From Amphibacillus marinus (GTDB taxonomy: Bacteria; Bacillota; Bacilli; Bacillales; Amphibacillaceae), in assembly GCF_900110345.1 (NCBI RefSeq), contig NZ_FODJ01000003.1, positions 62,001 through 126,000 on the forward strand: DNA of 64,000 bases, in the 5' to 3' direction. The notes beneath the pieces were generated by a model. The model worked only from the letters and a program-made list of their open reading frames with translations. It did no database searches and was not told the origin of the DNA. Both the position numbers and the translations under genes were made by a program. Below are positions 1-9,514 of this stretch, one piece after another (the first letter of the stretch is position 1; every line of letters begins with the position of its first letter).

Positions 1-243
1 ATAGTGACGATAAATGTGGAAAAGCCTGAATTACTGATCTTAGATGAACCAATGAAATGGATTAGATAAGCATGGTGTTCTTGAAATGCGTAAGCTATTT
101 AAAAAACTGAAAGCAGAGGGCTTAACCATTATCCTACCATGCATTATGCAGAGGATATTTATGAGCTATGCGATACCGTATGTGAAATGGATAATGGGCA
201 GTTAACTATTTTAGAGGATCATAGTCAATCAAGTCTTGCCTGA
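1..243 (+). pseudogene. Decayed ABC transporter ATP-binding subunit, 3' part
   Basis: The conceptual translation contains a Walker B segment LLILDEP. After a frameshift near base 50 it continues as NGLDKHGVLEMRKLFKKL. After a second frameshift near base 138 it continues as MHYAEDIYELCDTVCEMDNG and ends at a TGA at 241-243. The order (Walker B, D-loop-like NGLD, H-loop MH, C-terminal sheet) is that of the last third of an ABC ATPase such as an ABC-2 type drug or antibiotic exporter subunit. Two frameshifts within 200 bases mean it is not functional unless there are sequencing errors. The 5' part lies outside the window. Confidence 0.75.
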
Positions 244-533
244 AAGCGTAATTGATAGAGAGAGACCAATACGCCAGCTAAAGTAAGGAGTAATAATAGA
301 AGCAGCAGTGTGCCTTGTGCCTGTTCGTCAATAACCAAACTAACAACGGCGAATAGAAGGTAACCGAATCCAAGTAAGGTGAAATTGCGTCCGAAAATTT
401 GGCTTACCTTTGTTTTGTCATGCTTTTTAGGATTAAAAACATTAATGACATCACCAGCTTTTTGTGAATAAATCACAGCTCCAAAAGCAATAAAGCCAAT
501 TCCAGCCAATCCTAATAAAATAAAAGTTTCCAT
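225..533 (-). CDS. Small three-helix membrane protein, DUF3784-like
   Basis: This 102-residue protein has three predicted membrane helices (about residues 3-22, 50-68 and 74-94). A basic loop, NVFNPKKHDKTKVSQIFGR, lies between helices one and two. The helix, Lys-rich loop, helix-pair arrangement resembles the DUF3784 family of Firmicutes membrane proteins of unknown role. The family assignment is by eye only. A strong sigma-A-type promoter lies directly upstream at 565-593, so the gene is probably expressed alone. Its last 19 bases overlap the end of the decayed ABC gene on the other strand. Confidence 0.65.
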   Translation of the reverse strand: METFILLGLAGIGFIAFGAVIYSQKAGDVINVFNPKKHDKTKVSQIFGRNFTLLGFGYLLFAVVSLVIDEQAQGTLLLLLLLLTLAGVLVSLYQLRFQARLD

Positions 534-564
534 AAATAACCCTCCATTCTATATAGTTATTCCC

Positions 565-593
565 ATTATAATACAGTGTTCATTCCTAGACAA
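565..593 (-). promoter_or_regulatory. Sigma-A promoter of the DUF3784-like gene
   Basis: Read on the minus strand there is a TTGTCT -35 element (588-593), a 17-base spacer and a perfect TATAAT -10 element (565-570). They lie about 32 bases upstream of the start codon at 533. Confidence 0.65.
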
Positions 594-687
594 ATTCTTT
601 ACCTAAGTCAAATCAATAATGATACAATGAAGCTAATGATTTCGATCCGTTTGGACAAGCTAACGTTAACTTTAGGAGAATCAAGTG

Positions 688-1413
688 ATGGACTTAACTA
701 AAATTGTTGAAGGCAAAAAACTGAATGAGACAGAACTAACCATTTTAACCTATATTGTTGATCATATTGATACTGTACTTGATCAAGGTGTACGGACAGT
801 GGCGAAAGAAAATTACACCTCACCCTCTGCTGTCATGCGCCTATCGAAAAAGCTGGGCTATAATGGTTTTGTTGATATGTATTATCAGCTTCTTCCACTG
901 GTTAAGCGTCCTGATCAAGATGAGGAAATTAGGCATGAGGCTAATCCGCTTCATGATTATCATCGCTTCAATGACCCGTCCGCTATTGATGACTTTGTCG
1001 AGATACTTAGTGCCAATGTCGATCGCTACATTTTTCTTTATGCAACGGGTTTCTCGGGTATCATTGGCGAATATATGTATAAGAAATTTCTTGTTAATGG
1101 TCGACGCGTTTTATTTGCGAGCGGACAGGATTCTGTCGGTATCCTTGAAAATAACATTAACCATACTGGTGTATTTATTGCACTAACTAAATCAGGTGAA
1201 ACAAAAAATATTATCGAAAAAATTAGCTATTGCAAAGCAAAGTCAATTCCAGTTGTCGTGTTTACCAATGAAATTGACAATAGCTGTTCAAAGCTGGCTG
1301 ATATTGTTTTTCGAATTCATGATCCAGAAAAGCTCGATGATCGTCATATGCAATCAAATTACTTTTTCGCTGAGACAATGCTGTTGTTTGAGTATATCAT
1401 GTCATTTATATAG
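688..1413 (+). CDS. glvR: RpiR/MurR family regulator of the alpha-glucoside PTS operon (GlvR-like)
   Basis: The protein has 241 residues. Residues 1-80 form an N-terminal RpiR-type helix-turn-helix (SPSAVMRLSKKLGYNGFVDM). Residues about 105-235 form a SIS sugar-phosphate-binding domain containing the run TKSGETKNIIEKI typical of SIS domains. RpiR proteins sense phosphosugars. Here the gene precedes a glucose-family PTS transporter and a GH4 phosphoglucosidase, the same three partners as B. subtilis glvA-glvR-glvC in a different order, so regulation of that operon is inferred. The start at 688 is preferred because AGGAGA ends 8 bases before it; a GTG at 685 is an alternative. A 500-base spacer with a tandem array separates it from the PTS gene. 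Confidence 0.85.
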   Translation: MDLTKIVEGKKLNETELTILTYIVDHIDTVLDQGVRTVAKENYTSPSAVMRLSKKLGYNGFVDMYYQLLPLVKRPDQDEEIRHEANPLHDYHRFNDPSAIDDFVEILSANVDRYIFLYATGFSGIIGEYMYKKFLVNGRRVLFASGQDSVGILENNINHTGVFIALTKSGETKNIIEKISYCKAKSIPVVVFTNEIDNSCSKLADIVFRIHDPEKLDDRHMQSNYFFAETMLLFEYIMSFI

Positions 1414-1432
1414 CGTTTTGATAAGTCACCAG

Positions 1433-1760
1433 GCTGTAAATCCACAACAGCAGGTAATAAATCCGCGCGTAGGAGGATAAATTCGTGGCAGGAGGGTAGT
1501 ATATCCGCGCGTTCGAGGATAAATCCGTGGCAGCAGCCAGTATATCCGCGCTTACAAGGATAAATCCGTGGCAGCAGGCAGTATATCCGTACGTATGCGG
1601 CTAAATCCGTGGCAGGAGGGTAGTATATCCGCGCTTACAAGGATAAATCCGTGGCAGCAGCCAGTATATCCGCGCTCACGAAGATAAATCCGTGACAGCA
1701 GGTATTAAATCCGTACGTATGCGGATAAATCCACGACTGAAGTTGCTAAATCCGCTCTAA
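1433..1760. repeat. 41-bp tandem array with a TAAATCCG/TATATCCG core
   Basis: About eight imperfect copies. Copies of GGATAAATCCG or close variants begin at 1475, 1517, 1558, 1599, 1641, 1682 and 1723, steps of 41 or 42 bases. Each unit holds a second ATATCCG-type core about half a unit later, so cores recur roughly every 20-21 bases. Since 41 is not a multiple of 3, reading frames rotate and the array is not coding. No terminator-like hairpin dominates it. Function is unknown; compare the arrays at 25331 and 46640. Confidence 0.9.
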
Positions 1761-1793
1761 TAAAGTAGTGGCTACCATCTTAAACTAAAAAAC

Positions 1794-1827
1794 CGAAACG
1801 TGTTTCTATTTATAGAGACACGTTTCG
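1794..1827. terminator. Long hairpin between array and PTS gene, terminator or operator
   Basis: Arms CGAAACGTGTTTCTAT and ATAGAGACACGTTTCG pair over about 16 bases with one G-U pair and a tiny loop. On the plus strand only three T follow; on the minus strand the hairpin is followed by six T. It may terminate glvR transcription inefficiently, or act as a dyad operator upstream of the PTS gene. Confidence 0.5.
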
Positions 1828-1835
1828 TTTATGCC

Positions 1836-1849
1836 TGAAACCCTTTTCA
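1836..1849. promoter_or_regulatory. Dyad TGAAA-n4-TTTCA upstream of glvC, cre-like or RpiR operator
   Basis: The 14-mer TGAAACCCTTTTCA fits the CcpA cre consensus at 13 of 14 positions but lacks the central CG that matters most. It is equally a plain dyad that could serve the adjacent RpiR regulator. It lies 70 bases upstream of the glvC start. Confidence 0.35.
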
Positions 1850-1917
1850 TTGAATCCGTTATCACCTACACTGTGCTTAGACATTATTTAAATTATTTTT
1901 ATTAAGGAGGCAGTTTT

Positions 1918-3507
1918 ATGAAAGCAAAACTTATGGATAGTATGCAGCGTTTTTCAAAGGCAATGTTTGTGCCAATTCTTATTTTACCGATCGCGGGTAT
2001 TTTGATTGCAATTGGGAATTTATTTACAAATGCACAATTATTAGAGCGCTTTCCGTTTTTAGATAATCCAATTACGACTGGCTTTGGTTCAATTTTATCG
2101 GGGTCACTTGTATCGGTTTTAACCAATCTTGGGTTAATCTTCTGTGTTGGGATTGCGTTAGGGCTCGCTAAGAAAAAGAAGGCGGAAGCAGCTTTTACAT
2201 CATTGCTTGGTTTTCTTGTTTTTATTAATGCAATGAACCGATTTATGGATCTTACTGGAATATTAGTTGATAGTGATGCGCTTCGGGGATCAGGTCAAAC
2301 CCTTGTCTTAGGTGTTCAGGTTCTAGATATGGGCGTATTCCTCGGTATTATTCTTGGAATTGTCACCGCTTATGTGCACAACAAATTTATTGATACTGAA
2401 TTCAGTAATGCGTTTCAAGTATACGGTGGTGCACGGTTCGTCTTTATCTTGTTAATTCCAATCGTGGTGCTACTGGCAATTTTATTCACTTATATTTGGC
2501 CATTTTTCCAATCAGGTATTAATGCCTTAGGTGATTTTATGATGCAAGCGGGTAACTTTGGGATCTTCCTTTATGGAACTTTAGAGCGACTTCTTATCCC
2601 AACTGGATTGCATCACCTTGTTTACACCCCATTCTTGTATACATCACTTGGTGGCTTACAAGAGGTTGGTGGTCAAGTATTTGAAGGTGCGCGGAATATT
2701 TATTTTGCCGAGATTGCTGATAACAGTGTTAGTGTCTTGTCACAAACCGTTATTTGGGATGCACGTGGTATCTCAAAAATGTTTGGGTTAATTGGTGCCT
2801 GTTTGGCGATGTACCATACGGCTAAACCAGCCAATAAAGCGAAAGCAAAGGCAATTTTAATTCCGGCAGCAGTCACGTCATTTATTGCCGGAGTAACGGA
2901 ACCAATTGAATTTTCATTCATGTTTATTTCACCAATCTTATTCGTTATTCACTCAGTTTTAAGTGGTCTTAGCATGGTGGTCTTAAATATTTTCAATGTC
3001 CGCGCAATTGGACCAAATGGGTTTATTGATTTCTTACTTTATAACGTGCCTTTAGGTACAGAGAAAACAAGTTGGCCAATGTTTATTGTTGTCGGGATAA
3101 TCTTCTTTGTTCTTTACTATTTCTTGTTCAGATTCTTAATAAAACTATGGAATCTAAAAACAATTGGTCGTGAGGATGACGGAGCAGAAACACGTCTTTA
3201 CTCAAAAGCTGATTATAAAGAGAAGGTAGAAGCAGGAAAAGGGGACAATGATCACGAAAAAGCACGTATCATTGTTGAAGCATTAGGTGGTAAGGATAAT
3301 ATAAAGACAGTCGATAATTGCTATACGCGACTAAGGCTGACTGTTGATAATCCAGATAGCGTTAATGAAACAGTCCTAAAGCAGGATACTGGCGCAAATG
3401 GTGTCATTAAGAAAGGGAAGAACGTTCAAGTGGTCTATGGTCTAAATGTAACCAAAGTCAGAGAGATCGTTGATCACTATTTAGGACGAGATAACTCAGA
3501 ACAATAA
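1918..3507 (+). CDS. glvC: PTS alpha-glucoside (maltose) EIICB transporter
   Basis: The 529-residue membrane permease imports a disaccharide of the alpha-glucoside or maltose type while phosphorylating it. Residues 1-400 form an EIIC glucose-family domain with about ten helices; the active-site region is GTLERLLIPTGLHHLVYTPF. Residues about 440-525 form an EIIB domain whose motif DNCYTRLRLTV carries the phosphorylated Cys468. Length matches B. subtilis GlvC/MalP. No EIIA domain is fused, so a general glucose-type EIIA must serve it. An AAGGAGG site lies 9 bases before the ATG. It is followed 35 bases later by glvA and is almost certainly co-transcribed with it. Confidence 0.92.
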   Translation: MKAKLMDSMQRFSKAMFVPILILPIAGILIAIGNLFTNAQLLERFPFLDNPITTGFGSILSGSLVSVLTNLGLIFCVGIALGLAKKKKAEAAFTSLLGFLVFINAMNRFMDLTGILVDSDALRGSGQTLVLGVQVLDMGVFLGIILGIVTAYVHNKFIDTEFSNAFQVYGGARFVFILLIPIVVLLAILFTYIWPFFQSGINALGDFMMQAGNFGIFLYGTLERLLIPTGLHHLVYTPFLYTSLGGLQEVGGQVFEGARNIYFAEIADNSVSVLSQTVIWDARGISKMFGLIGACLAMYHTAKPANKAKAKAILIPAAVTSFIAGVTEPIEFSFMFISPILFVIHSVLSGLSMVVLNIFNVRAIGPNGFIDFLLYNVPLGTEKTSWPMFIVVGIIFFVLYYFLFRFLIKLWNLKTIGREDDGAETRLYSKADYKEKVEAGKGDNDHEKARIIVEALGGKDNIKTVDNCYTRLRLTVDNPDSVNETVLKQDTGANGVIKKGKNVQVVYGLNVTKVREIVDHYLGRDNSEQ

Positions 3508-3536
3508 TTAAAGAAAAAGTAGAAAGGTAAGGGTGA

Positions 3537-4868
<1,332 letters not shown>

Positions 4869-4874
4869 TACTAG

Positions 4875-4908
4875 AAAAAAGCAAGTGCTGAGGCACTTGC
4901 TTTTTTTT
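4875..4908 (+). terminator. Intrinsic terminator of the glv operon
   Basis: Arms GCAAGTGC and GCACTTGC enclose the loop TGAG, extended by A/T pairs and followed by eight T. Confidence 0.93.
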
Positions 4909-5153
4909 GTTGTGCGTTCAGGAGGGTGCTATACAACGGACTTATTAAAGAAAGCTACCCACCTGAATTAGACAAATTATTTCAAATAAATATTAGTGAC
5001 GAATAGAAAAGGAAAGCGATGTTTCTCCTTTAATTACGCATTTGCTGTTAATAAAATGGGCATTAGGATAAAAAAACTAATTAGAGTTAGTTAAACGCTA
5101 GCTCACAAATTATGATAAACTGGCTAAAAAGCATGAAATCTTGGAGGAATATG

Positions 5154-5609
5154 ATGAGTCGTAGCGAACGAGCAATTTTCACTAATATGTGTATGATTTA
5201 TGATGACAAGGGCCATGTACTTGTTCAGGATCGGATTAGCAAGACATGGCCTGGGATTACTTTTCCTGGTGGTCATATTGAAAAGGGCGAATCATTTGTC
5301 CAAGCAGTTGTTCGAGAGGTTTGGGAAGAAACAGGCCTTACCATTAAGTCACCCGAGCTCTGTGGGATTAAACAATTTCAAACAAATGAGGACGAGCGTT
5401 ATGTCGTTCTATTGTATAAGACAAATCAATTTGCAGGTGAGCTTATCTCTTCAGCAGAGGGTGAGGTTTATTGGCTACCTCGACAAGATTTATTAAATCA
5501 CAAGCTGGCACCAGACTTCGCAGCGATGGTTCAAGTTATGGAGGATGGTGAGCTTAGCGAGTTTTTTTACGAACGTGAAGCGGAGCAGGTTAAGCTACAT
5601 TTATTCTAA
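5154..5609 (+). CDS. Nudix hydrolase, 8-oxo-dGTP diphosphatase-like
   Basis: The protein has 151 residues and a complete Nudix box (GHIEKGESFVQAVVREVWEE then TGL), which gives the Mg-binding GX5EX7REUXEEXGU pattern. The opening SRSERAIFTNMCMIYDD is typical of the MutT/NUDT1-type sanitising enzymes of Firmicutes, which hydrolyse oxidised purine nucleoside triphosphates. The exact substrate cannot be read from sequence. The start at 5154 follows GGAGG by 6 bases; an upstream ATG at 5112 has no ribosome binding site. The last 9 bases overlap the 3' end of the convergent HxlR gene. Confidence 0.85.
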   Translation: MSRSERAIFTNMCMIYDDKGHVLVQDRISKTWPGITFPGGHIEKGESFVQAVVREVWEETGLTIKSPELCGIKQFQTNEDERYVVLLYKTNQFAGELISSAEGEVYWLPRQDLLNHKLAPDFAAMVQVMEDGELSEFFYEREAEQVKLHLF

Positions 5610-5954
5610 GTCTGACTTAAGTTCCTTCTCTTCCATGTGTGCAATGTGAGCAAGTCCCCATTGATGCATACGATCTAAGATTGGCTGTAAAGTCTGACCA
5701 TGAGCAGTTATCGCATATTCTACACGTGGTGGTACCTCCGGATAGACTGTTCTTGAAATGATATCATGTGACTCCAATTCCCGTAGTTGTTTCGTCAGCA
5801 TTTTTTGTGTAATTTCGGGAATGGCCTGTTTAATTTCGGTGAAGCGCATCGGGCTGTTTGCTAATAAATTTAACAGGATAATTGGCTTCCATTTCCCCAC
5901 AAGCACTTCTAGGGGCTCACTAACCATACAATAATTCGGAATGATCTTGTCCAT
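5601..5954 (-). CDS. HxlR-type winged-helix regulator
   Basis: The 117-residue regulator has the HxlR signature: a Cys near residue 9 (NYCMVSEPLEVLVGKWKPI), the recognition region MRFTEIKQAIPEITQKMLTKQL, and a wing PRVEYAITAHG. HxlR proteins such as YodB, CatR and HypR often sense quinones, aldehydes or disulfide stress through the N-terminal Cys. The gene is divergent from a flavin monooxygenase and FMN reductase pair with a 116-base shared promoter region, so control of that pair plus autoregulation is likely. The Cys9 sensing role is inference. Confidence 0.88.
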   Translation of the reverse strand: MDKIIPNYCMVSEPLEVLVGKWKPIILLNLLANSPMRFTEIKQAIPEITQKMLTKQLRELESHDIISRTVYPEVPPRVEYAITAHGQTLQPILDRMHQWGLAHIAHMEEKELKSDLE

Positions 5955-5971
5955 ATGTTTACGTTTCTTCC

Positions 5972-5994
5972 AATAGTATCTTTTTGGATATTAT
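5972..5994. promoter_or_regulatory. Candidate HxlR operator
   Basis: The near-palindrome ATAGTATC - TTTTT - GGATATTAT sits 18 bases upstream of the hxlR-type start and 20 bases upstream of the -35 of the divergent promoter. This is the place expected for an operator serving both genes. Confidence 0.45.
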
Positions 5995-6013
5995 AGCACT
6001 TTTAAGTACCTAC

Positions 6014-6042
6014 TTCAAAAAAGAAACGATTGTGTTTATACT
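6014..6042 (+). promoter_or_regulatory. Promoter of the flavin monooxygenase operon
   Basis: TTCAAA (6014-6019), a 17-base spacer and TATACT (6037-6042), 28 bases upstream of the ATG. Confidence 0.55.
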
Positions 6043-6070
6043 GAAATTAGACTAAAAGGAGTGAGGTACA

Positions 6071-7153
6071 ATGACGGAAAATAATCGACATGTTATGCCT
6101 AAATTCGAGCCAAGCAAAGGCTTGGAATTTGGTATTTATACGTTAGGTGATCATTTACCTAATCCACACACAGGGAAGCGGATTTCAGCGGAACAACGTT
6201 TAAAAGAAATTGTTGAAATGGCTCAGCTTGCTGAACAGGCTGGAATTGATGTCTTTCAGGTTGGTGAATCGCATCAAGACTATTTCGTTACCCAATCGCA
6301 TCTAATTGTCTTGGCAATGGTCGCACAAGCAACTAATCAAATAAAAATCACCTCGGGAGCAACGATTATTAGCACCTCAGATCCTGTCCGCGTGTTTGAG
6401 GACGCTGCGACTATTGATTTGTTGTCAAATGGTCGGATGGAGATCATAGCAGGGCGGGCATCACGGGTTGGTTTGTTTGAATTACTTGGCTATAATTTAG
6501 CTGACTACGAGCAATTATTTGAAGAAAAATTCGAATTGTTATTAAAAATAAATGAAAATGAAGTTGTCGATTGGGCGGGAGAATTTCGCAAACCGCTGAA
6601 ACATGCCCATGTACTGCCACGGCCAAATAATGCGGCGCAAGGGTTGCCAATCTGGCGTGCAGTTGGGGGTTCGCTTGACTCCGCTCAAAAAGCTGGGCGA
6701 CTTGGGGTGCCAATGTACCAAGCCCATCTGGGTGGTCCTGCGTCTGTTTTTAAAGAACGGATTGACCTATATCGGACAACGGCACAATCGTCTGGTCATC
6801 AAGCTGATCAGCTCCCCGTCGCAACGGGAGGATTCTTCTATGCCCATGAGGATATGATGGAGGCTTATCGCGCTTATTATCCGCATATTAACGAGGGGAT
6901 GAAGAAGACAAATGGGAGCGGTTTTCCAAAGCAAGCCTTTGCACAAGGTCAGGATTATCGTAGTGTCATTAATGTTGGTGATCCGCAATTGATTGTCGAG
7001 AAATTACTTTATCAGCATGAATTATTCGGTAATCAGCGCTATGTCGGTCAGCTTGACTTCGGTGGTGTCAGCATGGATGAGATCAAACGAAATATTACCT
7101 TAATTGGCGAGCGAATCTTGCCTGAGATAAGAAAGCATACTATGAAGAAATAA
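6071..7153 (+). CDS. LLM-class flavin-dependent oxidoreductase
   Basis: The 360-residue protein belongs to the bacterial luciferase-like monooxygenase superfamily, whose TIM-barrel enzymes use reduced FMN and oxygen. Recognisable segments are VGESHQDYFVTQSHLIVLAM, ISTSDPVRVFEDAATIDLLS, NGRMEIIAGRASRVGLFELL and PIWRAVGGSLDSAQKAGRLG. The substrate is unknown. The gene is followed after 12 bases by an NAD(P)H-dependent FMN reductase that could supply its FMNH2. The pair lies opposite an HxlR regulator, a context compatible with detoxifying or oxidising an organic compound. Confidence 0.85.
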   Translation: MTENNRHVMPKFEPSKGLEFGIYTLGDHLPNPHTGKRISAEQRLKEIVEMAQLAEQAGIDVFQVGESHQDYFVTQSHLIVLAMVAQATNQIKITSGATIISTSDPVRVFEDAATIDLLSNGRMEIIAGRASRVGLFELLGYNLADYEQLFEEKFELLLKINENEVVDWAGEFRKPLKHAHVLPRPNNAAQGLPIWRAVGGSLDSAQKAGRLGVPMYQAHLGGPASVFKERIDLYRTTAQSSGHQADQLPVATGGFFYAHEDMMEAYRAYYPHINEGMKKTNGSGFPKQAFAQGQDYRSVINVGDPQLIVEKLLYQHELFGNQRYVGQLDFGGVSMDEIKRNITLIGERILPEIRKHTMKK

Positions 7154-7165
7154 GGAGGAGATCAT

Positions 7166-7735
7166 GTGAATATTCTAATCCTGTCGGGTTCCAATATAGG
7201 TAGTAAAACACGAGTGGTTGCTCAATATGCCTATGATAGCTTAACGAGCAGATATGGCGCTGATCATTCGTTACAATTTATTGATTTAAAGGAAAAGGAT
7301 CTGGTTTTTAGTGATGGACGAAACTATTTAGATTATCAAGGTGACACTGCTGAAGTAACGCAAGCCATCATGTCAGCTGACGTCATTATTTTTGCTAGTC
7401 CAATTTTTCAGGCCGCTATTCCTGCTACTTTGAAAAATGTTTTTGACTTACTCCCGCAAAATGCGCTTCAATATAAAACCTGTAGCATCATTATGACAGC
7501 AGGATCGGACAAGCATTACCTCATTGCTGAGCAGCAATTAAAGCCAATTCTTAGTTATATGAAAGCAAACGTCCTGCCGAATTACGTCTTTGCTGTTGCA
7601 ACTGATTTTGACCATGGTCGCATTGTTAATGATGATGTTCATTTTAGAATTGAGAAATTAGTCGAGGATACCATTGTACTTGCCCGTAGTTATCAGCAAA
7701 TTTGGCAAGATCAAGAAGAACAATACGGATTCTAA
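7166..7735 (+). CDS. NAD(P)H-dependent FMN reductase
   Basis: The 189-residue protein has a flavodoxin-like fold. The FMN phosphate loop is LSGSNIGSKTR at the N-terminus, and SPIFQAAIPATLKNVFDLLP is characteristic of the FMN_red family (SsuE/ArsH/MsuE-like). It starts with GTG, supported by AAGGAGG 7 bases upstream. Placed directly after the LLM oxidoreductase, it is the likely FMNH2 donor of a two-component monooxygenase. A terminator follows. Confidence 0.87.
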   Translation: MNILILSGSNIGSKTRVVAQYAYDSLTSRYGADHSLQFIDLKEKDLVFSDGRNYLDYQGDTAEVTQAIMSADVIIFASPIFQAAIPATLKNVFDLLPQNALQYKTCSIIMTAGSDKHYLIAEQQLKPILSYMKANVLPNYVFAVATDFDHGRIVNDDVHFRIEKLVEDTIVLARSYQQIWQDQEEQYGF

Positions 7736-7754
7736 TCGCGTTAAAGAGCAATAT

Positions 7755-7784
7755 GTGAGCGGGTGAATGCCTGCTCACTTTTTT
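7755..7784 (+). terminator. Intrinsic terminator
   Basis: Arms GTGAGCGGG and CCTGCTCAC pair over nine bases (one G-U) and are followed by TTTTTT. Confidence 0.88.
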
Positions 7785-7858
7785 AATGTAACTTTTTAAA
7801 AAAATGGAAACTTTCTCATTATATCAAGCGACTAATTATAAAAAGGGGCTGATTTTCT

Positions 7859-8584
7859 TTGAAGAAAATTGGATTTATTGTGGCGGTAAGTATGCTATTA
7901 ATTGCCTGTCAATCAACTGATCAAGCAGACGATCATGACCTTGAAGTGGCGCTCGATTTTACCCAATACAGCGTGGCGAGGTATCTTAAAGCTAGTGAAA
8001 TCGTCATTAATGAGCAGGACATGGTGAAAGAACTAGCGAGTGTTTTAGCGGGCGCAGTTCAAGAACCAGGGGCTGTTAATATGGCTGAACCAGAGTATGA
8101 GATAAGCCTTCACTATGATAGTAAAGAGTCTGAACAGCTTTTTTTATGGATTAATAATGGATACAACAGTACCTTAATGAGGTCTAGCAATACAGAAACG
8201 ATTTATTCCGTGTCCGCAGAACAGACTGAGCAATTAAAGACGTTAGTGGCCGATCAACTTGAACAAACGGTGCATTATTCACAGGTTAGCATAAGTAGAA
8301 TTGGAAGTGGTGGAACGGTGACGTATACAGATGAGCAAATAGTCACTGAGCTCGAGCAAATTTTTGCAGATGCTGTTCAACAACCGGGCATTACTGATAT
8401 GGTTTCCCCGAATTATGAAGTAAAGTTTGACAACGAAGCAGGGGCATCCAGCGCCTATTTTCTCTGGACGGGTGAGGCGGGAGAAGAGCGCGCAATGATG
8501 GTTAAATCCGATACACATACGCTTTACCTAATTGATCCTTCAAAAAGTGACCGTCTTATGGAATTAATTGACGAGCAATTTTAA
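7859..8584 (+). CDS. Lipoprotein of unknown function with an internal duplication
   Basis: The protein has 241 residues, starts with TTG and is preceded by AAGGGG. A lipoprotein signal ends with the lipobox LLIAC (Cys17). The mature part is two repeats of about 100 residues. The first contains INEQDMVKELASVLAGAVQ-PG-NM-EPEYEI and the second TDEQIVTELEQIFADAVQ-PG-DM-SPNYEV, each followed by an FLWINN/FLWTGE strand and a YSV/YLI-type end. It should be an exported, membrane-anchored protein. No enzymatic motif is seen and the family is not recognised. Confidence 0.8.
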   Translation: MKKIGFIVAVSMLLIACQSTDQADDHDLEVALDFTQYSVARYLKASEIVINEQDMVKELASVLAGAVQEPGAVNMAEPEYEISLHYDSKESEQLFLWINNGYNSTLMRSSNTETIYSVSAEQTEQLKTLVADQLEQTVHYSQVSISRIGSGGTVTYTDEQIVTELEQIFADAVQQPGITDMVSPNYEVKFDNEAGASSAYFLWTGEAGEERAMMVKSDTHTLYLIDPSKSDRLMELIDEQF

Positions 8585-8669
8585 GCTGTCCCCAAGCTAC
8601 TGTAGAGTAGGTAATTGGTTTATATTATAGCTATGCATTAACATTAAGATTTTTATAAAGGGTGTTAAA

Positions 8670-9173
8670 ATGACCAAATTAATTTTTCAACAACAACACA
8701 GCGATCAAGTAGACTTGTTAGGTATTGCTGTGCAGCATTCATTATCAGAAGATAAACAGTTTAACATAGTAGATAGAATGATTGAGTTAGTCGCTGGTAA
8801 GAGTGAGCAAGACGTAGCTATTTATTTAGTGCAAATTTATGAAGAGGATTATGAACCTGGAAAACAACTTATTACGTTTGTGGGTGCAGAGGCATCACCT
8901 GTATTTAGTGATCGTCTTCAAAAGCTAGCTATTCCAGCAGGTAGGTTCATCTACACGGAGAATGTAAGGTTAGAAAATATTGATGATACTTATGTGCAGA
9001 GCTATGCTTTTTTTGCGGAAAATGATCATACGATTGTGGCAAACTTTGATTTTGAAAAAATAAACAGCCAATATGATGAAAGCAGCTTATTCTTTCCACT
9101 TCAAAGCAATGAAATTGTTGTTAATCATTATTTAGACTTATCAGAGTTCTTAAAGGAATATAAAACCGATTAG
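8670..9173 (+). CDS. Uncharacterised protein, possibly GyrI-like effector-binding fold
   Basis: The protein has 167 residues, no signal peptide and no membrane segment. The segment ITFVGAEASPVFSDRL followed by LAIPAGRFIYTENV resembles the VGVEV...IPAGKY signature of AraC effector-binding (GyrI-like) domains. The resemblance is weak. It stands alone between a lipoprotein gene and a minus-strand operon. Confidence 0.6.
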   Translation: MTKLIFQQQHSDQVDLLGIAVQHSLSEDKQFNIVDRMIELVAGKSEQDVAIYLVQIYEEDYEPGKQLITFVGAEASPVFSDRLQKLAIPAGRFIYTENVRLENIDDTYVQSYAFFAENDHTIVANFDFEKINSQYDESSLFFPLQSNEIVVNHYLDLSEFLKEYKTD

Positions 9174-9204
9174 GCTGGCATATATCGTGCTAAGGAGAAC
9201 GCAA

Positions 9205-9342
9205 TTAACGTTTATCTGTTTCTTTGCTAGTAAACTTAATAATCTGTGCCTGAGCACCAGACTCAATAAGTAATAAAGAGTAGATGATAAAAATAGCCAC
9301 ACTGCCAAATAATAAACTTATTTTACCTAGATGGTGGTCTAA
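9205..9342 (-). pseudogene. C-terminal remnant of a membrane protein
   Basis: In the gap between 9174 and 9514 the minus strand carries a short open stretch. It reads LGKISLLFGSVAIFIIYSLL, then LIESGAQAQIIKFTSKETDKR and a stop at 9205-9207. It looks like the last transmembrane helix and tail of a lost gene. In-frame stops lie immediately upstream (9343-9345) and there is no start codon or ribosome binding site. Confidence 0.45.
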
Positions 9343-9466
9343 TTAAGTAAAATCCACATCTTGATAACTTCCTGCTATCATTTCTACTTGTTTGTTGTAA
9401 TTTATTTTTAACATAAAATCAGCTGATTATTCGCTTTGAAAAAAATGACTACTAAACTTCTGCATC

Positions 9467-9501
9467 GTAAAAGCCCTTCATCTCAACTAGATAAAGGGCT
9501 T
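9467..9501 (-). terminator. Terminator of the minus-strand ABC operon
   Basis: Arms AAGCCCTT and AAGGGCTT, extended by ATCT and AGAT, form the hairpin. On the minus strand it is followed by TTTT. Confidence 0.82.
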
Positions 9502-9514
9502 CTTCACAATAAAG

